64,000 nucleotides of DNA from Spirodela intermedia. Taxonomy: Eukaryota; Streptophyta; Magnoliopsida; Alismatales; Araceae. The notes under the pieces are model-generated. The model was not told the origin of the DNA. It worked only from the letters and a program-made list of their open reading frames with translations, and ran no database searches. Where the stretch lies: assembly GCA_902729315.2 (NCBI GenBank), contig LR746271.1:5001-69000 (forward strand), given 5' to 3'. A program made the position numbers and the translations under genes. Below are positions 9,683-20,953 of the stretch, piece by piece (position 1 is the stretch's first letter; each line of letters starts with the position of its first letter).

Positions 9683-10441
9683 TAGTAGGCCCAACTCCCC
9701 CCATACCAATAGGTAAGGGGAAGATAGTCGAGACATCGAATGTTTTGAGGCTCTAGGTACCTTGATCGAGGAGGTTGACAATGTTCCCGTCATAGGGAAC
9801 AATATCAGCCCACGAGTTCGACGACACTCCCCCAAACAAGGGGGCCCTACTACTACTTCACCTTTAACCCGCTCCTCTCCATCCATCAAGCTTTTAGCTC
9901 TTACTACCTCTCTATCACCAATTAGCTCTCCTTCATCCGTTAGACCTTCTACACTCTCACAACTTCCATCACCTATTAGCTCCTCATCACCTAGGTCTGC
10001 CCCCTCCCACACCACACCTCGCCCACCCTCCCACCCTCCCACCCCCCTCCATCACCCGATAGGGTCCCCGATAGGAGCCCATTAGATACATCCATATCCG
10101 ACCCTCCTTCTCTTTCTCTTTCTCCCTCCCTACCATCCCAACCTCCGGATCCACCATTGAGCATACCCTTAGAGAGCTCGAGGGAGCGTGAGAGCCCTAG
10201 TAGGGGAGAATGCTCGATGAATCGTCGAGTAATCTCTCTTTCATCCTCAGTGGAGGACACTAGTGGGCGCTCTACATCGAGTGCTGAGGACTCTAGATCT
10301 GAGTCCTCATTAGATCTCCCCATTGAGGGCATTGACCTTTAGAGAGGATATCAGACAGAGATGGTAGATAGGACCTCACGACAACGTTCTCCATATGTCA
10401 CCAGATCTAGGGCTCGTGGCAATAGCCACTATCACTCATGA
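9683..10441 (+). pseudogene. Frame-broken C-terminal tail of LINE ORF1 (family B)
   Basis: Pro/Ser-rich coding-like sequence matches the tail of the family-A ORF1, but is spread over more than one frame. The FEALGTL segment near 9749-9770 corresponds to FEVLGAL in family A, and the final frame reads SRARGNSHYHS before a TGA at 10439-10441. That stop overlaps the ORF2 ATG (ATGA at 10438-10441). Frameshifts near 9682 and 9750 and a TAG near 10083 show decay. Confidence 0.65.
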
Positions 10442-13400
10442 TACCTAGCCTTATTTGGAACTGTCGAGGGTTGGGCAACCTCGAAACACAGTCCCACATT
10501 ATTGACCTCATCAATAAGCACCGACTAGGCCTTGTCGGGCTTATTGAACCTATGATACCATCAGATCACATTCACCCATTACTTAGACGCATAGGCATGG
10601 ATCAGTTTCATTCTAACCCTACGAACCACATCTGGTTGTTCTGGAAGAGATCATATTCTCTACAACTATTAGTTGAGGGGCCACAACATGTTACGATGAG
10701 GGTACTAGGCTCTGGCCAAGAGCTTATTTTCTCAGTCGTTTATGCTTCACATAGACACCAAGATCGTGAGGTTCTTTGGGAAGACCTAGTACGATATACG
10801 CGGGATTATCCTATACTAGTTGATTCTCCTTGGTTCGTAGTCGGAGACTTCAACTGTGTACGTAGAATCACTGAACGTCAAGGGGGACGGGTCCCTCGGG
10901 CCCGTCACATAGAGACGTTCAATGATTTTATTTTTCGCGCGGCCCTCATCGAACATCCTACTTTTGGTGAGGTTTGGACGTGGTGCAACGAGAGACAAGG
11001 CGGCGCAAGGATATATGAGCGTATCGATCGTTGCTTCACTAATAACATTGCAATAGTGCAATGTCCCATATTAGTCACACTCCTACCTCGATATAGGTCA
11101 GATCACACGCCGATTCTTATTCTCCCTGACTCGAGAGCTAGTATCCCTAGACCTCCTTTTAGGTTTCAGAATATGTGGACTCGGCACGAAGGCTTCCAAA
11201 GCTTCGTGCGGAGTCATTGGCATGGAGATATCTCAGACTCTCCTATGGAGAACCTTAGTTACAAATTGAGGAATCTCAAACTTCACCTTAAATGGTGGAA
11301 CCGACATGTATATGGGAATATCCACACCCAGGTAGAAGAGTTGAAGAAGGAGCTAGCTGGGGTCGAGAGACAACTACAGGCTCGATGGACTGATGACACT
11401 TGGGCGAGAAGAGTTCGAGTGAGTGAGCAACTAGAAGAGGCTGCACGACGACAAGAGATATATTATCTCCAAAAATCGCGCATCCAGTGGCTACGCGAGG
11501 GTGATAGGAACACACGTTTCTTTCATGCCTCGATCGCACACCGATCTCGATCTGATTATACATCTCTACTAGAGATGTATGATCAGGACACATCTCGTAT
11601 GCAGGAGGCAGGAATTTCATACTTTCGTACCCTTCTTTCTTCTCAGCCGATTGAGATCTCTGAAGATATACTCTCATCGATTCCATCCTTAGTTACCCAC
11701 CAAGAGATCTCATCCATTATGACCATACCTACTAGGGAGGAGATCAAAGATGTGATCTTCTCAATGAATAGAAACCGAGCACCTGGGCCTGATGGCTTTC
11801 CAGCAGATTTTTATTCAACATGTTGGGACATCGTCGGAACCGATTTAGTTCATGCCATCAAAGAATTCTTCCGCTGCAAAGTCTTCCCACGAAGTTGGAA
11901 AGCCACCTTTATTGCACTCATACCAAAGGTGGTCAACCCAACCTCTTTTAGAGATTTTCGGCCCATCAGTCTTTGTAATGTGTGCTATAAAGTTGTATCC
12001 AAGATCATTACAGCACGACTGAGTGTTTTTCTTGATAGGCTCATATCTCCAGAGCAATGCGGATTTGTTAAGGGACGGCACATTCATGATAACATCATGT
12101 TAGTTCACGAACTAACACAATCTCTTGATCAAGACATCCGTGGTTCTAATGTCATCATCAAATTAGACATGGAAAAGGCTTTTGATAGGATCGAGTGGAA
12201 TTTCCTTACCGAAGTACTTCGACGCTTCGGATTCACCGACGAGTTCATTGACCTAGTCGATGCATGCATTAGGGAGAACCATTTCTCCCTATTGGTGAAC
12301 AGCACTTCCACACCTTTCTTCACAGCCACGAGAGGGTTACGACAGGGGGATCCCTTATCACCCACTCTCTTCATATTAGTTGAAGAAGCCCTTAGTCGAA
12401 CCCTCTCCCGAGCGGTGACACGTGGGCTTATTCAACCATACCATTCGAAGAGGGGTTGCCCGATCATATCGCATTCTTTGTTTGCGGATGATGCGATACT
12501 TTTCCTTAATGGGTGTGAAACATCCATCAAGGGACTCATGACTATCATCTCCAGCTACGAGCGGGCCGCAGGTCAACTCGTCAATGCCTCGAAGAGTAGC
12601 TTTATAGTTGCATCTTCTGCCACCATTAGCACCATACGACGCATACAGAACCTAACAGGGTTCTCGTGTGGTCATCTACCCTTTGATTACCTTGGATGTC
12701 CTATCTTCCTCGGACGCACTCGAGTTCATTACTTTGATTCCCTTTTGTGCAAGTTGAGGAAGAAACTTGACGGATGGAAGCTTCAGCTTCTATCTTCAAG
12801 AGGTCGCATCCAACTGATACGTCATGTCCTCATGAGTATGCCCTTGCACCTACTTGCGGTACATGGGGTACCGGACACCGTCTTACGATTTGTGAGGCGG
12901 ATTTGTACCTCCTTCTTATGGGATGGTCAACTCGACGGGCCTCATCGTCAACGTCGAGTTTCTTGGAAAAAGGCATGTCGACCGATGGACAAGGGTGGCC
13001 TAGGGATTAAACGCCCTGAGGATATCCTCGATATGCTTCAAAAGAAACTCGTATGGCGGATGAGGACGACGAGATCACCCCTAGGGACCTTTGTACTAGC
13101 CAAATACGGGAATTGGGCTAGCCAACTTACCGACATAAAAGGAGGAAAGCGATGGGCAGATTGGCAAAGACATTGGTTGCAGATGAGGCCTTTAATCCGA
13201 TGGCGAGTGGGACGAGGCACTATCAGTGCTTGGTATGACACTTGGTATGCGGATACTCCATTGGCCTCTTTTACCTCCTTTAGGCCATCTTGGCCTCGTC
13301 TCACGGTGGCTCAGCTTCTTGATGGAGATACTAGTGTATTCCTCGAGAGGCACGGACTCTCATTAGATTTACTACCAGAGATCTCATTAATAGAGTTGGA

Positions 13401-13710
13401 CCCTAGTGATGATCATCCGATCTGGACTCTTACCTTAGATGGATGTTTTTCTTGTAGCTCTTCTTGGAATCACTTTAGACATCGTTCCGCAAAACAGTTT
13501 TGGGGAGATCTCATTTGGCACACTGCTATCGTACCTCGAGTCTCTTTCTTTATGTGGAAATTGATGCACCGTGGACTTCCTACAGATGATCGTATGTCTA
13601 TCACAGGACATAACATCTGCTCTAAATGTCATTGTTGTCCCATCACTCCAAGTAGTGAAACTATGGGCCACTTATTTTTTCATGGTGTTAGAAACTCATT
13701 TGGAGGATGA
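10438..13710 (+). CDS. LINE ORF2, truncated (endonuclease + reverse transcriptase), family B
   Basis: Open frame of 1090 codons. It has the endonuclease (WNCRG near residue 8, GDFNCV near 136, SDHTPI near 222) and the reverse transcriptase (LDMEKAFDRIEW, GLRQGDPLSPTLF, FADD at about codon 682), all intact. The zinc-binding region starts (CHCCPIT...GHLFFHG), then the frame runs into an A-prime fragment at about 13686 and stops within 25 bases. RNase H is missing. Its ATG overlaps the ORF1 stop. The product could in principle still fold as endonuclease plus RT, but the element lacks a 3' end, so it is scored as a remnant. Confidence 0.8.
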   Translation: MIPSLIWNCRGLGNLETQSHIIDLINKHRLGLVGLIEPMIPSDHIHPLLRRIGMDQFHSNPTNHIWLFWKRSYSLQLLVEGPQHVTMRVLGSGQELIFSVVYASHRHQDREVLWEDLVRYTRDYPILVDSPWFVVGDFNCVRRITERQGGRVPRARHIETFNDFIFRAALIEHPTFGEVWTWCNERQGGARIYERIDRCFTNNIAIVQCPILVTLLPRYRSDHTPILILPDSRASIPRPPFRFQNMWTRHEGFQSFVRSHWHGDISDSPMENLSYKLRNLKLHLKWWNRHVYGNIHTQVEELKKELAGVERQLQARWTDDTWARRVRVSEQLEEAARRQEIYYLQKSRIQWLREGDRNTRFFHASIAHRSRSDYTSLLEMYDQDTSRMQEAGISYFRTLLSSQPIEISEDILSSIPSLVTHQEISSIMTIPTREEIKDVIFSMNRNRAPGPDGFPADFYSTCWDIVGTDLVHAIKEFFRCKVFPRSWKATFIALIPKVVNPTSFRDFRPISLCNVCYKVVSKIITARLSVFLDRLISPEQCGFVKGRHIHDNIMLVHELTQSLDQDIRGSNVIIKLDMEKAFDRIEWNFLTEVLRRFGFTDEFIDLVDACIRENHFSLLVNSTSTPFFTATRGLRQGDPLSPTLFILVEEALSRTLSRAVTRGLIQPYHSKRGCPIISHSLFADDAILFLNGCETSIKGLMTIISSYERAAGQLVNASKSSFIVASSATISTIRRIQNLTGFSCGHLPFDYLGCPIFLGRTRVHYFDSLLCKLRKKLDGWKLQLLSSRGRIQLIRHVLMSMPLHLLAVHGVPDTVLRFVRRICTSFLWDGQLDGPHRQRRVSWKKACRPMDKGGLGIKRPEDILDMLQKKLVWRMRTTRSPLGTFVLAKYGNWASQLTDIKGGKRWADWQRHWLQMRPLIRWRVGRGTISAWYDTWYADTPLASFTSFRPSWPRLTVAQLLDGDTSVFLERHGLSLDLLPEISLIELDPSDDHPIWTLTLDGCFSCSSSWNHFRHRSAKQFWGDLIWHTAIVPRVSFFMWKLMHRGLPTDDRMSITGHNICSKCHCCPITPSSETMGHLFFHGVRNSFGG

Positions 13711-14692
13711 AGACCACACCATCGGTGCTAGGTACTTTTGTGTCAGCCAAATATGGTGAGTGGGCTCGACAGCCGGCTGACATCAAAGGAGTCAAACGAT
13801 GGGCAGACTGGCAGCGACATTGGTTGGAGATGGTGCCTCTTATTCGTTGGCGAGTGGGGCGAGACGAGATCAGTGCCTGGTACGACACTTGGCTAGAGGA
13901 CACACCATTGGCCTGTTTTACCACTTTCACATCTTCTTGGCCTCGCTTGACGGTAGCCCAGCTTCTCCAAGGAGACACTCGTCTACTTATTGAGAGGCAT
14001 GGACTACCGTCGGACTTGTTACCAGCCATCACCATGACTGAGATGAGTTTTACTGAGGACCAACCCATCTGGACACTTACCATAGATGGCAGTTTCTCTT
14101 GTAGCTCCTCTTGGGAGCACTTTAGAAACCGCTCCCTAAAGACATTTTAGGAAAATCTCATATGGCATCCGGCCATCACACCTCGTGTTTCGTTCTTCCT
14201 GTGGAAGTTCATGCACCGAGGACTACCCACCGACGATCGAGTGATTGTCACCGATCAGGAGGTGGAAAGGAAATGTCATTGTTGCTCCATCACGACAGAC
14301 GAAAGTATGGAACATTTATTTTTCCATAGTGATATCGCTGTCGAGTGTTGACGTCAACTTCTAGCGAATTGACTTCCAATGCTCTCGTACAGACCTACGA
14401 GACCACCACTAGAGGTCTTTAGGAGAGTCTTTGACTCACCGACGAGTGTCAAGGTTTGTCCTTTCATCCGTATCTCCATAGCATATATGTTATGGGAAAT
14501 ATGGAAGGGACGTAACTCATCTCGATATGCAGGCCAAGTGATGCGTGCCACAGAGATTATGAGGCACGTAACACAATGGCTTCGGAGTACTCATTCCTTA
14601 GTGCCAAATAAAACGAAACGCTCGCGTTCTGTTTGTGAGGCTTTTGGGCTTTGGGGACTCCATATCATACCTACACAGACCTGGACTACTGA
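13687..14692 (+). pseudogene. Forward LINE fragment A-prime, right piece, with nonsense changes
   Basis: This is a copy of A1 positions 3530-4524. It begins at GAAACTCATTTGGAGG, directly after truncated element B, and ends at GGACTACTGAG, within a few bases of where the inverted fragment at 6410 ends. Against A1 and the inverted copy it has TGG to TAG at about 14148, TGG to TGA at about 14349 and again at about 14371, plus a GGC to GAC change near 13862. It has no coding potential as a whole. Confidence 0.85.
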
Positions 14693-14710
14693 GATCTAGA
14701 GATTGCCCAC

Positions 14711-16665
14711 GTTCTCTTTGTCTAAAGAAAGCTTTTAAGGTTGTAGACACTACACGACGATCTTTCCGAACGCTCAAGATTCCGGTGCATTGCCGACACA
14801 TCCTCATCGCAATGTTAGAACTATGTTTTCCTACTTTTATCTTAGTTTTCATTTCATTTAGTGATAATTTATTAATTTTAAATTTACCAAGATATACTCT
14901 ATTTCATTACGATTCTTCCGGCTTTTATAGATCTTAATTTGATCAATTAAATCATCTATAATTGCTTACGTAAGAACCGCCAGGTGGAATTCTATTTTCA
15001 CTCGATTCACATTTGCTAGGCGTTGACGTCATCCTGACATCTACAACCTTATTCCCTTTTTTTGTGAATTTTAAATATATTTTCTTTTCATTTATTAATA
15101 TAAAATTCATAGAAAATAATATTATTTGAGAACAATTCTGAATAATTACTAGATATTATATTACATCCCTGTGATCAACTTGAAAAATTATTGCTATTTT
15201 TGAAAGTTTTATTGAATCATACTTGATATATTTGTTTAGAAATACTTTTAAATATTTGAAAAATTGTATTTTCTAGTTTTATAAATTTTAAATTTACATG
15301 ATTTACTATACAACGACTAAATCACGTCATTATCCAATTATCACTTCCCAGTTTCTAATGAAATTTTGTACTTTTTGAATAATGAATTTCATCCAAGAAA
15401 TCATTGTGCCTAAGTCACATTTACTTCATTTGATTTCTAATGTACTTTATTGCAAACAAGATAGTTGAAAAAATTAGCAATATTAGTAGCAAAAAATATA
15501 TTCATTACTTTCAAGTAAGCTATTTGCACTAATGTTTTAACTATCTTTTTTAAACAAATAGAAGGTTGATATTTAACAACCTCTCTTTATTCTCTTAAAA
15601 ATTATTTTTAATAATGAAATTTACATGTTGGAATGATCCTAATGAAGTTTTGTAATCTAAGTCTATAAACTGATCAAGTGATAGTTTTGAATATTGCCAA
15701 TATCATAGCATTTTGTGAAATATAATGGTAATCAATGCAAAATGATGATACCCTTGATTAATCTGAATTGATAATTATATGCTTCACATCAAAATTGAAC
15801 ATCTAATTTTGTTGTTGTACATTTTGCATAGTACTCACATGATGGTAATACTTAAATTGAGAAGACAAGATTTTGGGCCAAATAGACAATTACCTTCAGC
15901 CATAAGTTTTCTAAATTAGTTCCTTAAGTTATATATCTACTCTACTCATGTTTGAATGAGCAAAAAATTTGATAGCTTCACAATAGTTATTAGTCATGGC
16001 TTTTTGTAATCAACATTGAATTTTCTTACTAAAAAGATCATGGTCATTGACGTGACTTAGTCATTGTATAGTAAATCACGTAAATTTAAAATTTATAAAA
16101 CTAGAAAATATGATTTTTCAAATATTTAGAAGTATTTCTGAACAATTATATCAATTATAATTCAATAAAAATTCTAAAAATAGCGCTAATTTTCTAAGTT
16201 GATCATAAGGATGTAATATAATATCTGGTAATTATTCAGAATTTTTCTCAATGAATATATTTTTTATGAATTTTATACTAAAAAATGAAAAGAAAATATA
16301 TTAAAATTCACAAAAAGGGAAATAAGGGTGCAGATGTCAGGATGACGTCAGCGCTCAGTAAACGCAAATCAGGCAGAAATAGAGTTCTACTCAGCGATTC
16401 TTACATAAGCGATTACATACGATTTAATTAATCAAATTAAGATCTGTAAAAGTGGAAAGAATCATAATTGAACAAAGTATATTTTGGTAAATTAAAATCA
16501 CAAAAATTATCACTAAATGAAGCGTAAAATAAGTTGAAAGTAGGAAAACAAAGTTCCAACGTCGCAACGGTAATGGGTTGACGATGCACCGGAATCCTAA
16601 GTATTCGAAAGGATCGTCGTGTAGTGTCCACGGCCTCAAATGCTCTCCTTGCAAAGTCTAGAGAT
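14711..16665. mobile_element. Fold-back element with ~640-bp inverted terminal arms
   Basis: The left arm (about 14711-15335) and right arm (about 16022-16665) are diverged reverse complements of each other. Shared landmarks include GACACTACACGACGATC (14744 and the reverse complement near 16610), GATTCCGGTGCAT, TAATTTGAT near 14935/16440, GACGTCATCCTGACATCT (15021/16335) and TTTATAAATTTTAAATTTAC (15279/16083). The spacer of about 690 bp is AT-rich with no long open frame. No transposase is seen. The shape fits a non-autonomous fold-back or Mutator-like element. The arms differ by many substitutions, so it is not recent. Confidence 0.7.
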
Positions 16666-17865
16666 TAATGAAATAGGTTGTCAAATCGTCTTTGGCAGTT
16701 GTCACCCGACGAAGTAGAAAAATGACGACTTTGCGGCTCTTCGATGGTTGTCACCCAATGGAGAGGAGCTGGATGGAGGTGAGGCGCGTGTCAAGGAAAT
16801 TCATCCTTAAGTCTGTGCAGCAAGAGGAGGCTCTTCATCGCATCTGGTACGCTCTCAGGAGGTGGTGACTCATCTTCTGACGGATCGTCCTTTTCCCAAC
16901 GACAGCTTGTTCATCAATCAATTGGAGATGATTTATTCAATAGATTCACGATCCTTTTATCGCAAATCCTTCAGCAATTTTAGTAACAATGCTCCGTGAA
17001 TCGTATTGATAAGATTTTTACCGATGATCCAACGATTTTGATTGCTTAATCCTTCACCGGTGATCTACAAGAAAGTCACGATAATTAGATAAAAATATGA
17101 GTTTTGACTCTAGGAGGATTCAAACTTGTGCCGGTTAGCCCCTGCCTCTTCTGAGGAAGGTGGCGGGTTAAGTCCCACATCAGTTGTGCATTGAATTCTC
17201 AGATGAATATATAATAATGCTACATTTCTAAGCAAAGTTGCTTTTTCGCACGTGTACGACTACTCTTGTCCCACGGCCGACTAGCCACCGGTGACGTGGA
17301 AGGGGAGTGACGCACGCATGCCCCCATCGGTTCAAGCTACTTGAGCCCCTACTCATGGCTACTCCCCGACTGAGCTTCTGACCTGCTTGCGGCCCGACTA
17401 GCTGGCGGGTCCCCCCCATTTTGTCTTATTTTTATTTTAATTTCTTTTTCTTCATTTATCTTAGAAGTAAAATTTTAAAAATCATATAAAATCACATAAT
17501 TACCCAAAATTTTACATTAATCAACTGAAAACTATTTTTCACACTTTAAGACAAATATAAGTATATTTATCATGAGTTAAGGCTAAAACTATATTATTTA
17601 CTAATTATTAACTCATGATAATGAAGACTTATCAGTCATCCTCTAAAAATATGTTTAAATAAATAAGTCTTAAGAATATTTTAAGTGTGAAAAATCATGT
17701 TACACAAGGAGTTATCCTTACCCATGTCCGACCTTCCCTCACCTTCTCTTTTGCCTCTTTTGTGGACCCTTTGTTGTGCTAACAAATTAGTAGACAAATT
17801 CTTTATCTACAAACAAGAGTTGTATTACAACAACCACAACTTCCATATTACATGTATAGCTTCTT
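16666..17865. other. Gene-poor stretch
   Basis: No supported gene. The part to about 17440 is mixed in base composition and contains AAGTCCCACATCAGTTGTG (about 17172), a phrase of a type common in plant repetitive DNA. The rest is AT-rich. A 78-codon open frame at 17697-17933 is not recognised. Confidence 0.4.
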
Positions 17866-18249
17866 ATGACAAGAGACTATGGAACACTATTACAAATATT
17901 ATTGACACTAATGAGAACAAGAAAAGAAAATGAACCATATCATTATCTCAATACACGATGGAATTATCCTTTTGAGGATAATACCATTATTCCACCCTTT
18001 TTAAACTATGGACAACCAATCACAATAGGCACCGTCACATTACATACATTGAGTAAGAGCTTGATGTCTCTTGGAACAGTGATATTAAAACCAAATAGGT
18101 TTATTCGAATCCCAAGGCAAAGGCATGAGACAGCATCAGTATTCGAAGTTGACCTAATTAAATTACAACAAGGGCCATTATTTGGTGCAACCCTAAGAGT
18201 TTTTAATGGAAAGAGTATTGGAGTGCACACAACAATGATAAAATGTTAA
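17866..18249 (+). other. Unrecognised open frame (~127 codons)
   Basis: An open frame in AT-rich sequence, with a segment near residues 38-110 that looks coding-like (mixed hydrophobic and charged, including PRQRHETASVFEVDL). No family is recognised. No neighbouring exons or mobile-element domains confirm it. It could be debris of a transposable element or chance. Confidence 0.15.
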
Positions 18250-19939
18250 AGACACAACTCAAAATGGGAATGGGAGGTGGAGGTGGTGGGGGAGTCACCG
18301 TAGGTTGGCTAGAAACTAGTGTCCATATGAACAAATTGGCAATAAGGAATGCACTAGTAACTTGAAATTTTGAAGTCATGATGACTTAGGCAATAGAAGG
18401 CCCAGGTAAGAAAGAGGAAGTGAAGATGAGATGCAGCTTGGAGTTGCATGTCTAAGTTGTGCAGAATTATAAAAAACTTATAGGAAATGTTAGGGGGGCT
18501 CATACCAATGGTAGCTTTCTCGAGAGTGTCTCAAATTAAAGAGATAGCTGGATGTTGGAATTTAAAATAACATGTCAATCACTATTAAGCTGCCCAACTA
18601 GAAATGGCAACATTTAAGACAATACATTGAGTTTAATGCATGACATAGATGGTCATTCTATCCATTCTTGCTATTTAAGACCAAAAAAAAGTCACGATTA
18701 TTGCAAAACCCAACCCTAGGCAATAATTTATTTAGACAAGTAGATTTACTAAGTAGAGGATATTGGATTTTCCATTTATAATAGTAAAGACTGAGTATGA
18801 AAAAAAACTATTTACTTTAGTAATATTATTTACATACTATTAGATTTTTGGTCAAATTCTACTCTCCATTTCAAATGAATTTAACCACAATACATGCTAA
18901 GAAATGGATACATTCACTAGTCTATAGGGAATCAATGACTTTAATGAAATAATTTGACATATCACTATTTAGATGTCAACTTAGAAGAAAAGGCCAAGTG
19001 AACCAAAGAGATACTAGGCAATCTACATTTCTTTCTGCTCTAATAAATAGGTGTGAAAATGATAGAACACTAGTATCTAGTCAATAGTCAATATATGCAA
19101 CTAACTCACAACATGGAAATGGACAATTACAATTTAGAATGCTTAGAGAATCTTGCCTCTCACACTAAAAAACATAGCTAATTTGTTGAAACAATAGACT
19201 TTTAGTAATCAACTATGATTTTCTTCATAAGAAATTTAGTTCCTTGTAAACTACATCGAATGGCTACTAGTGTTTTCTTTTCATCTAGTGAGGATCATTA
19301 TTGAATTACTATTGACACAATGCCTTTTCTAATGCAAGAAGACAATTGAAACAGATATTTCTCTAACATATATAGCCAATTCAACATCAATTCTCACTTA
19401 AACACACCTCTTGTCAATCAAGATTCACTAAATTTTTCAGAAATATTTTATTTGACTTCTCTTAAAACATTTATTGAGAAGAAAATTTGGTAATCCACGT
19501 GTGATTTGCAATATGAGCAAAAGATAGTCTTACTTTATCTTAATGGTCGAATCAAATGAATGAAGGCAAATGGTTGTAAGAGCGACGCCAAAAAAAGATT
19601 GAGTTAGATATGGGTAAGTAGTGTCTCCTTAATGGATGTTGGACCAGCCATAATTCCTGGAGAATGCCCAATAAATGCACGTCTTTATGGAGCAGATATT
19701 GTGTTCCTTGTCAAATATATTGTGTTCCGTTATTTTAGTTTGAGCCTTAAGAATAGAATTAGTTTTATCTCAACCCCTTCTTGACATCCTTTTCTGATAT
19801 GGATTTTGCGATGATAGGACCTTGAGGTTCTGACGGAGGATGCAGCTCGCCAGCTTCTTTCACGGTTTTCTAACGCGGGGTGGCCTTCTCCATCCACGCG
19901 CTCTCCCTCTCCTCTCTCTCGCTCTCTAGCGTGGCTACT

Positions 19940-19941
<2 letters not shown>
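18250..19941. other. AT-rich stretch without recognised gene
   Basis: Short frames only, no repeats or domains recognised on either strand. Confidence 0.4.

Positions 19942-20035
<94 letters not shown>
19942..20035. repeat. (CT)n microsatellite
   Basis: About 94 bp of pure CT dinucleotide repeat following a CT-rich lead-in from about 19900. Confidence 0.97.
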
Positions 20036-20038
<3 letters not shown>

Positions 20039-20540
20039 TGTATTAACCAGCTACTAACAAATTGACCCCTGGCGAGCGAGCTCATCCTTCCATTCATCCA
20101 GATTTCCCTCACCTGGGAATGAGCCCTTCGGATGACTCGAAGCGCCTCATTCTCCGCACGATCAACGCATCCATTCCCTAAACACGTCGGATCATCCAAC
20201 TCAAGAGTAGCTAAACACGAAAAGAGCGCGCCCATAAACATGAGCCTGCACTCCCCTCAGGTATATATAGATGGTTGAGTTCGTAGGATTTGACTGTAAG
20301 GCCAGGAGGGTTATGAAAGCTTAGACTTATATGGCCAAGGAGCAAGGTCGCCAGTGGATTATTTAGACCAAAGAGTGTGAGGGAAAAAATACAAACGTTA
20401 AAAAAAGAATTAATGGCAACTACTATTCATTTTTGAAGAGTTAAGAGACATGCCAGAGGGAAGAAACTCCATTATCTGGGAGAGTCAAAACTAATGCGGC
20501 TCGTTGGGACACCGAGAGAGAGAAAGAGAGAGAGAGAGAG

Positions 20541-20710
20541 AACAATAGGGAAAGAGAATGAGCGAGAGAGTCCATGGATTGAAGTGGCGAGGCGAGAGAG
20601 AGTGAGAGAGAAAGAGGGGGAGAGAGATAGAGAGAGAGAACAATAGGGAAAGAGAATGAGCGACAGAGTCCATGGATTGAAGTGGGGAGGCGGGAGAGAG
20701 TGAGAGAGTC
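20541..20710. repeat. 98-bp tandem duplication in a GA-rich tract
   Basis: The block from AACAATAGGGAAAGAG at 20541 is repeated from 20639 with few changes (GCGAGAGAG against GCGACAGAG, GTGGCGAGG against GTGGGGAGG). It sits inside GA-dinucleotide sequence running from about 20515 to 20710. Confidence 0.85.
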
Positions 20711-20905
20711 CACCGTTTCAGGGGGTCTTGGTTCGGGCGGTGCACCGGTTCTAATTGGGAACGAAGGACCCAAGAAGGCAATATTTGAAATTGGAAATTG
20801 TACGGGTCCATGTGATCAGAGATCTGGAAATTGGAAATAGTATTGAATTAAATTGCCCAATCCTATGAGATTAATTTTTTGATCCGCTAAATGTGTGCGT
20901 ATGTA

Positions 20906-20920
20906 TGAGAGAGAGAGAGT

Positions 20921-20953
<33 letters not shown>
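20906..20953. repeat. (GA)n microsatellite ending in a G run
   Basis: GA repeats with one GTGA interruption, then an 11-base G run. Confidence 0.9.

Larger units (their letters stand above)
8298..13686 (+). mobile_element. L1-type LINE, family B, 3'-truncated
   Basis: This is a second L1-type element, related to family A at protein level but clearly diverged. It has ORF1 with DUF4283 and zinc knuckle (8324-9682), a frame-broken ORF1 tail (9683-10441) and ORF2 (from 10438) that stops inside the zinc-binding region, where it joins an A-prime fragment at about 13686. No 3' UTR, RNase H region or poly(A) is present, so it was cut by rearrangement rather than by normal 5' truncation. Its left end abuts another A-prime fragment. 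Confidence 0.8.

Noticed and set aside
19880-20065. Open frame of Ser-Leu repeats
   Set aside because: Product of the CT microsatellite, which is open in several frames.
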